NCBI GenBank assembly: GCA_900556745.1
Contig: USPU01000014.1
Span: 1-15,794 of the forward strand
Reading direction: 5' to 3'
Origin: an uncultured Veillonellaceae bacterium
GTDB lineage: Bacteria > Bacillota > Negativicutes > Veillonellales > Negativicoccaceae
Length of the DNA: 15,794 bases
The notes under the pieces were generated by a model. It ran no database searches, was not told the DNA's origin, and worked only from the letters and a program-made list of their open reading frames with translations. Positions 6,943-14,758 of this stretch are shown here, piece after piece (the stretch's first letter is position 1; the number at the start of each line of letters is the position of its first letter). The translations under genes were made by a program, and so were the position numbers.

Positions 6943-7575
6943 ATGAAAAAAATATTTCTTTTGGCAGGCGTCATGATGACGCTCGCGCTCGGCACGGCGA
7001 GCGCCAACGATTACAATGATGTGGCGGGGGTCAGTGTAAGCCTTTCCGAGCGGCCGCGCGTGGAAGCGAAGATCAATGCGATGCTTGCGAAAGATGTGGC
7101 GCGCGCGCAGCATGCGGGTGCGCAATTACTGGCTAAAGAAGCGCCGGCGACGGGTCCCGTATTGGACCACTGGCAGATGTACAGCCAGCAAGTGACTTAC
7201 CAGAGCGACCGCTATCTTTCCGTGGTGGCGAAAGGCACCTCGTTTGACGGCGGCGCGCATCCAGACACGCAATGGCGGGCTTGGGTGTTTGATAAACAAA
7301 ACGGACAAACGGTTACATTAGCGGACTTTTTAGGAGAGCGCTCCAATGCCGCGACGAATCGGTTAGTACGCGCTTACGTGCAACGCGCGCTAACGGCGCG
7401 GGCGATCGAATACTGGCCGGAAGAACTTGCCAAAGCGACGGCCGTCTACAATGATTTGCCGTACTATTTGAATGATCACGGCGACGCCGTGGTGATTTTC
7501 AACCCGGCGCAAATTGCTCCGTACGCGACGGGCGTGTTGGAAGTCGTCGTTCCGGCGCGCTTGCAACATAACTGA
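6943..7575 (+). CDS. Secreted DUF3298-domain protein, paralogue of the preceding lipoprotein
   Basis: A 210-residue exported protein with a type I signal peptide (MKKIFLLAGV, hydrophobic core, likely cleavage after ASA at residue 21). It shares the architecture of its upstream neighbour: FDGGAHPDT (101-109) against YEGGPHGYT, then WVFDKQNGQTVTLADFL, and IFNPAQIAPYATG (185-197) against LFNQYEIAPYASG. It lacks a lipobox cysteine, so it should be free in the periplasm rather than membrane-anchored. The ribosome site GGGAGA lies five bases before ATG 6943. Its stop codon is only 31 bases before korA. RsiV/PdaC-type domain assignment is by motif recognition; the ligand is unknown. Confidence 0.84.
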   Translation: MKKIFLLAGVMMTLALGTASANDYNDVAGVSVSLSERPRVEAKINAMLAKDVARAQHAGAQLLAKEAPATGPVLDHWQMYSQQVTYQSDRYLSVVAKGTSFDGGAHPDTQWRAWVFDKQNGQTVTLADFLGERSNAATNRLVRAYVQRALTARAIEYWPEELAKATAVYNDLPYYLNDHGDAVVIFNPAQIAPYATGVLEVVVPARLQHN

Positions 7576-7606
7576 AGCATAGCAGTCAGTGGAGGAGGGT
7601 TTTACT

Positions 7607-9355
7607 TTGCAGACAAGAGAAGATTTTGTCTGGAAGATGGGCGGCCAGCAGGGCGAAGGAATTGAATCCGGCGGTGAAATTCTCGCCAAAGTGCTCGCCG
7701 CGCTCGGCTACTCCCTGTTTTCCCAGCGTTTATTCGCGTCTCGCATCAAGGGCGGTCATACGACCTTCGCATTGCGGATCGCCAGTCACCGGTTGGGGAC
7801 GATCGGCGAAGGCGTGGACAACTTAATCGCGCTTGATCAGGAAACGATTGATCAGCACGGCCACGAATTGCGTTCGGGCGGCGTGTTGATCGCCGATACG
7901 AAGTTTGCGCCGAAAGGCGATCGTTTGCCGGCGGGTGTCACGCTCCTGGCTTTGCCGATCACGGATACCGCCAAAGAATGCGGCTCGCTGCAAATGAAAA
8001 ACATTGTGGCGCTCGGCATGTCGGTCGCGTACTTGGGATTCCCGCGCGAACGTTTCATCGCGGCGATTTCGGAACGTTTCGCGAAAAAGACGCAGGAAGT
8101 GATCGCGGCCAACGTGCGCGCATTCAACGAAGGGGCGCGTCTGGTCGACGAGCAGAAAGATAACTTTGCCGCGCCCGGAACCTTGCCTGAACCGCCGGAT
8201 GCCGACCTGCTGTTTTTGATGGGGAACGAAGCGATCGCGCTTGGCGCTCTCGCGGCGGGCGCTCGTTTCATGGCGAGCTACCCGATTACGCCGGCGTCCG
8301 AAATCATGGAATACATGATTCAGGCGATTGACCGCGTGCACGGCGCCGTTGTGCAAACGGAAGATGAACTGGCGTCCTGCATGATGGCGATCGGCGCGAA
8401 CTTCGCCGGCGTCCGCGCGTTCACCGCGACATCGGGTCCGGGTCTGTCGCTGATGGCGGAATCGATTTCGCTGGCGACGATCGCGGAAATTCCGATGGTC
8501 ATTATTGATGTCATGCGAGCCGGCCCGTCGACGGGCATGGCGACCAAGGTGGAACAAAGCGATATCATGGCGGCGATTTACAGCGCGCACGGCGACGTGG
8601 GCAAAATTGTCGTCGCGCCGACCTCCACCGAGGAATGCTTCTACGTGACGGCGGAAGCGTTTAATCTCGCGGAACAATACCAATGTCCGGTCATTGTCTT
8701 GGCCGACTTGCAACAGGGTTTGAATAAACAGAGTGTACCGGCGCTCGACCTCAGCCGCGTCAAAATTGAACGCGGTAATTTGCAGACGAAGGATTTGCCG
8801 GAACTGACACGACCGGATTATTTCGCGCGTTTCGCCGATACCGAATCGGGCATTTCACCGCGAACGATTCCGGGCACGCCGAATGGCATGTTCCTGTCCA
8901 CCGGTTTGGAACATGACACGGTCGGTAAGCCGGCGGAAGCGCCGTCGAATCGCGTCGTGCAGACGGATAAACGCTTGCGCAAATTCACGACAGTGGCCGA
9001 TCATTTCGCGCCGCTCGCCGTGGATGCGCCGACCGAAGTGGCCGACGTACTGTTGATTTCGATTAATTCCGCCTGCGGCGCGGCCGCGGAGGCGGCGGAA
9101 CCATTGCGCAAGGAAGGCGTTAAAGTCAACCGCATCGGTTTGCGACTCCTGGAGCCGTTCCCGACCGAAGCCTTGCGCCCGTATGTCGAAAAGGCGAAAA
9201 AAGTGCTCGTACTCGAACAAAATGCGACGGGGCAACTTACTAAGCTTCTGACGATGCATTTGCCCGAATTGGCGCCGTTTTCCATGTTAAAACGTTATGA
9301 CGGACTGACACTGACGCCGAGTCAGATTGTAGCCCGCGTCAAGGAGGTGCTCTGA
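7607..9355 (+). CDS. korA: 2-oxoacid:ferredoxin oxidoreductase, fused gamma-alpha subunit (KorA-type)
   Basis: A 582-residue subunit of a thiamine-diphosphate oxidoreductase that converts a 2-oxoacid (probably 2-oxoglutarate) and CoA to acyl-CoA, CO2 and reduced ferredoxin in the cytoplasm. Residues 1-190 are the gamma domain (GGQQGEGIESGG at 12-23, RIKGGHTTFALRI). From about 203 the alpha domain begins with GNEAIALGALAAG and carries the family motif YPITPASE (225-232); TSGPGLSLMAE and the C-terminal LRLLEPFP segment follow. This fusion order is characteristic of KorA/OorA-like proteins. The start is TTG 7607, with GGAGGAGGG (7591-7599) seven bases upstream; a GTG at 7589 would overlap that ribosome site. 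It overlaps korB by one base (TGATG). Substrate is inferred from family resemblance only. Confidence 0.9.
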   Translation: MQTREDFVWKMGGQQGEGIESGGEILAKVLAALGYSLFSQRLFASRIKGGHTTFALRIASHRLGTIGEGVDNLIALDQETIDQHGHELRSGGVLIADTKFAPKGDRLPAGVTLLALPITDTAKECGSLQMKNIVALGMSVAYLGFPRERFIAAISERFAKKTQEVIAANVRAFNEGARLVDEQKDNFAAPGTLPEPPDADLLFLMGNEAIALGALAAGARFMASYPITPASEIMEYMIQAIDRVHGAVVQTEDELASCMMAIGANFAGVRAFTATSGPGLSLMAESISLATIAEIPMVIIDVMRAGPSTGMATKVEQSDIMAAIYSAHGDVGKIVVAPTSTEECFYVTAEAFNLAEQYQCPVIVLADLQQGLNKQSVPALDLSRVKIERGNLQTKDLPELTRPDYFARFADTESGISPRTIPGTPNGMFLSTGLEHDTVGKPAEAPSNRVVQTDKRLRKFTTVADHFAPLAVDAPTEVADVLLISINSACGAAAEAAEPLRKEGVKVNRIGLRLLEPFPTEALRPYVEKAKKVLVLEQNATGQLTKLLTMHLPELAPFSMLKRYDGLTLTPSQIVARVKEVL

Positions 9356-10218
9356 TGGCGAACGCACGGGAGTATAAAAACGCGATTCAGCCGAACTGGT
9401 GCCCCGGCTGCGGCGACTTCGGCATTCAGATGGCGATTCAGGAAGCCGCTTCGAAACGCGATATTCCATTTGAAAAATTAATGCTGATTTCCGGCATCGG
9501 TTGTTCGAGCCGCATCGGCGGTTACCTGTATTGCTACGGCGCGCATACGACGCACGGCCGCGCGTTGCCGTTCGCGCAGGGCGTGAAACTGGCGAACCGC
9601 GACTTGGAAGTAGTGGTCTGCTCGGGTGACGGCGACGCGTACGCGATCGGCATGGGGCACACGATTCATGCGATTAAGCGTAATTTGAATATTACCTACA
9701 TCGTTTTCGATAACCATGTCTACGGTCTTACCAAGGGCCAGACCAGTCCGCGCAGCTCGCTCGGCTTCGTGACGAAGACGACGCCGCACGGCAATGTGGA
9801 AACGCCGCTGGCGGTATCGTCGATGGCGCTCGCCGCCGGCGCGGGATTTGTGGCGCAGGGATACGCGCTGGATCGGCGCGGTCTCGTGGATATCATCATG
9901 CGCGGCATGGATTACCACGGCTTCTCCTTCATCAATGTCTTTACGCCTTGCGTCACGTACAATAAATACAATACGTACGAATGGTTCAAAGAACATCTCA
10001 CCGATGTGAGCGATGTGGCCGATTACGATCCCGCTGACAAAGCGCGCGCGTTGACGCTGTTGAATGAAAGGGAAGGTTTGATTACCGGCGTGCTCTACGA
10101 AGAAAAAGATCGTCCGAGTTATGAAGATTTGATTGATCTTGCGGAAGAGCCGTTGGCCGCCAAGGTCGAAACGATTAATGAAAAAACGTTTACCGATCTC
10201 ATTGCGGCGTTTCGTTAA
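9355..10218 (+). CDS. korB: 2-oxoacid:ferredoxin oxidoreductase beta subunit (KorB-type)
   Basis: A 287-residue partner of KorA that binds thiamine diphosphate and one [4Fe-4S] cluster. Cluster ligands by family analogy are C16 and C19 (WCPGCGDFG), C50 (GIGCSS) and C199 (FTPCVTYNKYNTYEW). The cofactor Mg-binding motif is GDGDAYAIGMGH (91-102) followed by FDNHVYGLTKGQTSP (118-132). All key residues are present. A strong ribosome site AAGGAGGT (9341-9348) precedes ATG 9355, so this gene can initiate on its own as well as by coupling. No separate ferredoxin-like delta subunit is adjacent, so electrons probably pass to a free ferredoxin. A terminator follows 27 bases downstream. Confidence 0.93.
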   Translation: MANAREYKNAIQPNWCPGCGDFGIQMAIQEAASKRDIPFEKLMLISGIGCSSRIGGYLYCYGAHTTHGRALPFAQGVKLANRDLEVVVCSGDGDAYAIGMGHTIHAIKRNLNITYIVFDNHVYGLTKGQTSPRSSLGFVTKTTPHGNVETPLAVSSMALAAGAGFVAQGYALDRRGLVDIIMRGMDYHGFSFINVFTPCVTYNKYNTYEWFKEHLTDVSDVADYDPADKARALTLLNEREGLITGVLYEEKDRPSYEDLIDLAEEPLAAKVETINEKTFTDLIAAFR

Positions 10219-10245
10219 TCTCCTGAAACGGGGACAAAATAGTAC

Positions 10246-10275
10246 AAAAGCAGCTGTTATTACACAGCTGCTTTT
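10246..10275 (+). terminator. Intrinsic terminator after korB
   Basis: AAAAGCAGCTGT (10246-10257) and ACAGCTGCTTTT (10264-10275) are a perfect 12-bp inverted repeat around the loop TATTAC. The T tract is only four long before AAAATTT, so it should be somewhat weaker than the other two main terminators. It separates korAB from the mla operon. Confidence 0.82.
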
Positions 10276-10355
10276 AAAATTTCGAAAAAACGGCTGGCGC
10301 GCCGGCCTGAAAAATGAAAAGTGCGCTTTATACGGGGACGTCGGGGCGTTAAATG

Positions 10356-10364
10356 TGCTAAAAT
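10356..10364 (+). promoter_or_regulatory. Extended -10 promoter for the mlaE-tamB operon
   Basis: TGCTAAAAT is an extended -10 element (TGN plus TAAAAT, 10359-10364). The -35 position 18 bases upstream reads GGGACG (10335-10340), a partial match that an extended -10 can tolerate. Transcription would start near 10371, giving a leader of about 28 bases with AGGAGG at 10384-10389. This placement excludes the in-frame ATG at 10321 as the mlaE start. Confidence 0.5.
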
Positions 10365-10398
10365 AAATCATAATAGTGTCTTTAGGAGGAAGCGCGTT

Positions 10399-11163
10399 GT
10401 GAACGAAATTCTGACCTCGCTCGGACGTTCAACGATATATGTTTTGGCGCAGATCGGCGCCGCCGTTCAATTATTGATCGCGGCATGGCAGCGCATTACT
10501 TCGCTCAATGTGCGTCAAACGACGAAACAGATGGCGTTGCTGGGCGTCGGCTCCTTTCCGATTGTCGCGCTGACGCTGCTTTTCACCGGCATGGTGCTGA
10601 CCTTGCAGATCGCCACCGAACTGTCGCGTTTCGGCGCGCAATTTTCCATCGGCGCGATCGTCTCGCTCGGGATGGGCCGCGAATTGGGGCCGGTATTATG
10701 CGGCGTCGTCTTAGCGGGCCGCGGCGGTGCGGCGATCACGGCCGAGATCGGCACGATGAAAGTCACCGAGCAGATCGACGCTTTGCGCGTGCTGGCGACC
10801 GATCCGATCAGCTACCTCGTGGTGCCGCGCATGGCGGCATGCATGATCATGCTGCCGCTTTTAAATGTCTTGGGACTGATCATCGGCACCTTCGGCGGCG
10901 TTTTGGTCTGCACATTGAATAACGGTATTTCCGCTTACACGTTTTGGCGTTCGATTGAGATGTTTGTCACGCCGAGCGATGTCTATCTCGGCATGATTAA
11001 GGCGGTCGTCTTCGGGATGATTGTCGCGATCGTTGGCTGCAGCCGCGGCATGCTCGCGACCGCCGGCGCGGAAGGCGTCGGTAAAGCGGCGACCGAAACC
11101 GTAATGTATTCCATTATGATGATTTTTGCCGTCAACTATTTGTTGTCGAGCATTTTGTTTTAA
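10399..11163 (+). CDS. mlaE: MlaE-family lipid ABC transporter permease
   Basis: A 254-residue polytopic inner-membrane permease of the MCE/Mla lipid transporter. The MlaE signature is intact: RELGPVL (94-100) then GRGGAAITAEIGTM (107-120) and KVTEQIDALRVL (121-132). Hydrophobic segments are at about 46-70, 85-108, 145-172, 198-216 and 236-253. The chosen start is GTG 10399, nine bases after AGGAGG (10384-10389), which gives the usual family length; the longer frame from 10321 would start upstream of the promoter. mlaF begins nine bases after the stop codon. In the family, MlaE dimerises and works with MlaF and a hexamer of MlaD. Confidence 0.94.
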   Translation: MNEILTSLGRSTIYVLAQIGAAVQLLIAAWQRITSLNVRQTTKQMALLGVGSFPIVALTLLFTGMVLTLQIATELSRFGAQFSIGAIVSLGMGRELGPVLCGVVLAGRGGAAITAEIGTMKVTEQIDALRVLATDPISYLVVPRMAACMIMLPLLNVLGLIIGTFGGVLVCTLNNGISAYTFWRSIEMFVTPSDVYLGMIKAVVFGMIVAIVGCSRGMLATAGAEGVGKAATETVMYSIMMIFAVNYLLSSILF

Positions 11164-11172
11164 GAGGCGAAG

Positions 11173-11925
11173 ATGATTGAATTACAGGACGTGACGGTGC
11201 GCTTCGGCGAACGCGAAATCCTGCGCGGCGTGGATCTGGCCGTGGCGGCGGGCGAAACGCTCGTTATTTTGGGCGCATCCGGCTCGGGCAAATCGACGAT
11301 TCTCCGCGTCCTCATCGGTTTGATCAAACCGACTTCGGGACGCGTTTTGATCGACGGGGTCGATGTGACGGATTACAGCGAACGGCAATGGAATGAAGTG
11401 CGCCGTCACATGGGCTATGTATTCCAATATTCCGCGTTGTTTGATTCCATGACCGTCGGTGAAAATGTCGCCTTCGGTCTGGTGCGGCAAAATGAATTGA
11501 GCAAAGATGAAATCACAGCGCATGTGCGCGAACGCTTGCAACTGGTGGGACTCGCGGAGTGGCAAGATGCGTTGCCGCAGCAGTTGTCCGGCGGTATGAA
11601 AAAACGCGTCGCGTTGGCGCGCGCGCTGGCGACCGAACCGAAAGTCGTTTTATATGACGAACCGACGGCGGGGCTCGATCCGATCAGCGCGGCGACGGTC
11701 GATCGTCTGATCCGCCGCGCGCAGCATCAATACGGCACGAGCGGCGTGGTCGTTACGCATGAACTCGATTCGGCCCGAACCGTCGCCGATCGTCTCGCGT
11801 TTTTACATCAGGGGCGTTTTATTGCGGATGCTCCGGCCGATACATTTTGGCAATCGGACAATCCGCTCGTACAGAATTTTTTACAGGGCAAGAGCGAATT
11901 GGATGAGGAGGAGCGGCGTCCATGA
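11173..11925 (+). CDS. mlaF: MlaF-family lipid ABC transporter ATPase
   Basis: A 250-residue ABC ATPase that should drive MlaE. Walker A GASGSGKST (34-42), Q-loop Q85 in FQYSALFDSMTV (the Mla/Ttg2A-type version, with ALFDS after the glutamine), signature LSGGMKKR (138-145), Walker B VVLYDEPT (158-165), switch histidine H196. The LSGGM and ALFDSMTV motifs distinguish MlaF-type ATPases from import ATPases. The gene ends in an ATGA overlap with mlaD, indicating tight translational coupling. No STAS-domain MlaB is encoded next to it, unlike in E. coli. Confidence 0.95.
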   Translation: MIELQDVTVRFGEREILRGVDLAVAAGETLVILGASGSGKSTILRVLIGLIKPTSGRVLIDGVDVTDYSERQWNEVRRHMGYVFQYSALFDSMTVGENVAFGLVRQNELSKDEITAHVRERLQLVGLAEWQDALPQQLSGGMKKRVALARALATEPKVVLYDEPTAGLDPISAATVDRLIRRAQHQYGTSGVVVTHELDSARTVADRLAFLHQGRFIADAPADTFWQSDNPLVQNFLQGKSELDEEERRP

Positions 11926-13034
11926 AGTGGTCAACAGAGGCCAAGGTCGGAGCGTTTACCTTAGCGGGGCTGATCGCGACGGCGATCGTCTTGGCACAAC
12001 TTTCAAACTTTGTATTTTTCGGCAAAAAAGGCTACGACGTCTATGGCATTTTTCCGGAAGTGAACGGTTTGGCGCAGGGCAATCAGGTGCGCTATTCCGG
12101 CGTGGAAGTCGGAAAAGTCGAAGAGGTGTCGTCACTGCCGAACGGCGCGAAAGTGCGGTTGCGCATTTACGACGGCATTTCGATCCCAAAAGATTCCTAT
12201 TTCGCGGTCGAAGCGGACGGCGTGATGGGCGAAAAATTTATTCGCATTACGCCCGGCGATTTGAAAAACGGCACGCTGCAACCGGGTGACACGATCACAG
12301 GCGGCATGCCCGGCGGCATTGATGCGATCATGCGGGAAACCAACCGCTTGCTGGCCAAGACGCAGGAAGCGATGGACAGTGTCAACAAAGTGATCGGCGA
12401 CCCCGTCATGCAAGAGCAGTTGCGCGCCACGGTGGCCAACGCCAATGACATGACGGCGCGGATGATCGTGCTGACATCTTCGCTGCAGCAAATGACCGAC
12501 GATGTGAATTTACTGCTCGCGCGCTTGGATGCCGACGGTAAATTAACCGACGATTTGCGGGCGACAGCGGAAAACTTTCGCGTGACGAGTGAAAACGCGC
12601 GGCAGATTTCCAGTCGCATCGGCGGAATCCAACGGTCGTCGCTCACCATGCCCGGCGAAGTCGAGATGTTATATAATACGGATAAGCATAAAACCACACT
12701 GAACGCCAATTGGCGCATCGGTAATGAAAATGCGTTCGGACTGATCGGCGCGGAAGATATCGGTAAAGGTACGCTGGCCAACTTGCAATACGGTAAGCAC
12801 AACGGCCGTTGGTCGTTGCGGGCCGGTTTGATTCGCGGCGAGGTCGGAGCGGGGGCGGATTATGAGATCGGCAAAGGCCTGCTCACGGTCGATGCGTATA
12901 ATTTGGAAGATTCCGAATACCGGTTGCGCGCGCGTTGGCCGGTAGCGGAAGACTGGTCGGCAGTCGCCCAGTCGATTTTCCCGGAAAGCGCGCCCAACGG
13001 CGGTTACTATTTCGGTGTCAACCATACCTTTTAA
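11922..13034 (+). CDS. mlaD: MlaD-like MCE protein with C-terminal outer-membrane beta-barrel domain
   Basis: A 370-residue protein, about twice the length of E. coli MlaD. Domains in order: one N-terminal membrane helix (about 10-32); the MCE domain (about 37-113) with VRYSGVEVGKVEEV and GVMGEKFIRITPG; a mostly helical, polar segment (about 133-240, TNRLLAKTQEAMDSV… to NARQISSRIGGIQRS) fit to cross the periplasm; and a C-terminal part (about 245-370) of short alternating strands (TTLNANWRIG, WSLRAGLIRGEVGAG, LLTVDAYNL, YRLRARWP) ending GGYYFGVNHTF. A terminal Phe after an aromatic-rich strand is the classical outer-membrane barrel signal. Such MCE-barrel fusions are known from the Mla system of Veillonella parvula. 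It would replace MlaC and MlaA by a direct bridge. AGGAGG (11906-11911) lies ten bases upstream. Confidence 0.9.
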   Translation: MKWSTEAKVGAFTLAGLIATAIVLAQLSNFVFFGKKGYDVYGIFPEVNGLAQGNQVRYSGVEVGKVEEVSSLPNGAKVRLRIYDGISIPKDSYFAVEADGVMGEKFIRITPGDLKNGTLQPGDTITGGMPGGIDAIMRETNRLLAKTQEAMDSVNKVIGDPVMQEQLRATVANANDMTARMIVLTSSLQQMTDDVNLLLARLDADGKLTDDLRATAENFRVTSENARQISSRIGGIQRSSLTMPGEVEMLYNTDKHKTTLNANWRIGNENAFGLIGAEDIGKGTLANLQYGKHNGRWSLRAGLIRGEVGAGADYEIGKGLLTVDAYNLEDSEYRLRARWPVAEDWSAVAQSIFPESAPNGGYYFGVNHTF

Positions 13035-13062
13035 GAGTGTAGAGAGTTAAGAGGAGATCAAT

Positions 13063-14715
13063 ATGAACTATGTAAAAATTGCCGCGGTACTCGCGGCTGT
13101 CGCTTTAGTCGGACAAGGATCGGTATTCGCGGCGGATAACCCGCTTTTGGCGACGACGAAGATCGTCAATACGACTGATGCGTTGCAACGGGAAAACGTT
13201 CCGTCGCTTGTCGATCCGAACGAAGAGCTGGCGCCGCAGACACTGGAACTGTCTTTATCGGAAGCGGTGCAGATTGCCGTGGTCAATCATTATGCTGTGC
13301 ATATCGCGGAAGCGAAATGGCAGGCGGCTAATGCGGCCGTCAGCGAAATAGCGGCGAAAAAGAATCCGAGTTTTGATTTCCAGTTCGGTGCGTCGAAATT
13401 TAAAGAAAAAAGCCAGACGGTCGCCGTGCCGCGTCCGCTCGGACCGGAACATGCCGCTAAAGTCGACGCGACCGCGCAGACGATGTTGAACGCGTTGCAG
13501 CAGGTGAATCCGGGGGCCAATCTGACGCTCGAAGATCTGAAAAAAACCGACTTGTATAAAGGTCTCACAACGCAAACGGTACCGATGACGTTTGCGCAGG
13601 ATCGCGGTTTTCAAAACACGCTTTCGGTCACCTGGCCGATTTGGACGGGCGGTCGTGTCGAAAGCGCGGTAGCGGCGGCGCGTTACGGCCGTGATGCGGC
13701 GGAATGGGGCATCTATAAAGAAGAAGCGGATTTGAAATACAAAGTCACGCAAGGTTACTATCAGTTGATGGAAGCGCAGCATTTTGCCGACATCGCCAAC
13801 ACCGCCGTGGAAAATCTGACGGAACACGTCAAAAACGTTACGCAGATTTATAACGCGGGCGTCGTGGCGCGGATCGACGTGCTTTCGTCCGAAGTCGCTT
13901 TAGCGCAGGCGCGGGAAAAACAAATTAAAGCGCAAAACGCCGTGCAACTCGCGCGCGCCAACATGAGCAATCTTTTGCGTCTGCCGACGGTCACGACAGT
14001 CGTACCGGACACTAATGAATTGCCGCATCGCGCGATTACGATTCAGCGGGCGCAGGCCATCGACTATGCGCTGGCGCATCGTTGGGAATTACAACAGGCG
14101 GCGTTGAATGTCAAAGCCAGTGAAGAAAAATTAAATGTCGCGAAAGCCGGCAATAAACCGACTGTCGCGCTGACGGCGAACATGAGCTGGCAGGACAAAG
14201 ATTTCCCGGGCTTTGAAAATGAAGACTGGAAAGTCGCCGGCGGCGTGAGCTGGCCGCTCTATGACGGCGGCGCCACTATAGGAAAAGTAAAAGGCGCTAA
14301 AGCGGATCTCGCCGCGGCGGAAGAAACGTACTTGCAGGCGCGCGGCCAAATCGAATTGGATGTGACGCAGGCCTACTTGAATATCGGCAGCGCGGAAGAA
14401 CGGATTCAATCCACCGCGCAGGCGGTAGAGCAGGCGCGGGAAGCGTACAAGATCGCGCGCATCCGTTACCGTGCCGGCGTCGGCATCAACTTGGATGTCC
14501 TGGATGCACAACTCGCGTTGGATCAGGCGCGCACGAATTACATCACCGCGTTGTATGATTACAATACGGGCCTCGCTCGTTTGGAACAGGCGATGGGCGT
14601 ACCGGCCGTCGTACGTTACGATGAAAAAGGGAATGTAATTGCACCGGTCGAACCGATTACGCTGAGCAATGATGAAGCGATCCTGGTGACGCATAAACAA
14701 GAGACGGAAAAATAA
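13063..14715 (+). CDS. tolC: TolC-family outer-membrane channel protein
   Basis: A 550-residue outer-membrane efflux protein. The signal peptide covers residues 1-23 (cleavage VFA|AD). The two-fold internal repeat of the family is clear: WPIWTGGRVESAV (191-203) against WPLYDGGATIGKV (397-409), and YNAGVVARIDVLSSEVALAQ (263-282) against YRAGVGINLDVLDAQLALDQ (469-488). Long Ala/Gln-rich helices around these form the periplasmic tunnel. There is no lipobox cysteine. Between the two strands of the first repeat lies an insertion of about 70 residues (about 112-182), against about 12 in the second, which should be an extracellular loop. AGAGGAG precedes ATG 13063. It starts 28 bases after mlaD, with no periplasmic adaptor or pump gene in view, so its transport partner is unknown. 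Confidence 0.92.
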   Translation: MNYVKIAAVLAAVALVGQGSVFAADNPLLATTKIVNTTDALQRENVPSLVDPNEELAPQTLELSLSEAVQIAVVNHYAVHIAEAKWQAANAAVSEIAAKKNPSFDFQFGASKFKEKSQTVAVPRPLGPEHAAKVDATAQTMLNALQQVNPGANLTLEDLKKTDLYKGLTTQTVPMTFAQDRGFQNTLSVTWPIWTGGRVESAVAAARYGRDAAEWGIYKEEADLKYKVTQGYYQLMEAQHFADIANTAVENLTEHVKNVTQIYNAGVVARIDVLSSEVALAQAREKQIKAQNAVQLARANMSNLLRLPTVTTVVPDTNELPHRAITIQRAQAIDYALAHRWELQQAALNVKASEEKLNVAKAGNKPTVALTANMSWQDKDFPGFENEDWKVAGGVSWPLYDGGATIGKVKGAKADLAAAEETYLQARGQIELDVTQAYLNIGSAEERIQSTAQAVEQAREAYKIARIRYRAGVGINLDVLDAQLALDQARTNYITALYDYNTGLARLEQAMGVPAVVRYDEKGNVIAPVEPITLSNDEAILVTHKQETEK

Positions 14716-14758
14716 TTTTTGTAAAACAATACATGGACACTAGCGAGGAGGCATGTCC

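Noticed and set aside
7823..8713. Long opposite-strand reading frame of 296 codons within korA
   Set aside because: It is Arg/His-rich with no recognisable motif, and lies entirely under a gene with intact family motifs. It is a by-product of GC-rich codon use.
9478..10371. Opposite-strand reading frame of 297 codons over korB and the following terminator
   Set aside because: It is Arg-rich with no family resemblance, crosses a terminator and the mla promoter, and is antisense to a clear korB.
10321..10398. Longer mlaE starting at ATG 10321
   Set aside because: The segment contains the extended -10 promoter, is not hydrophobic, and does not resemble MlaE; GTG 10399 has AGGAGG at normal spacing.
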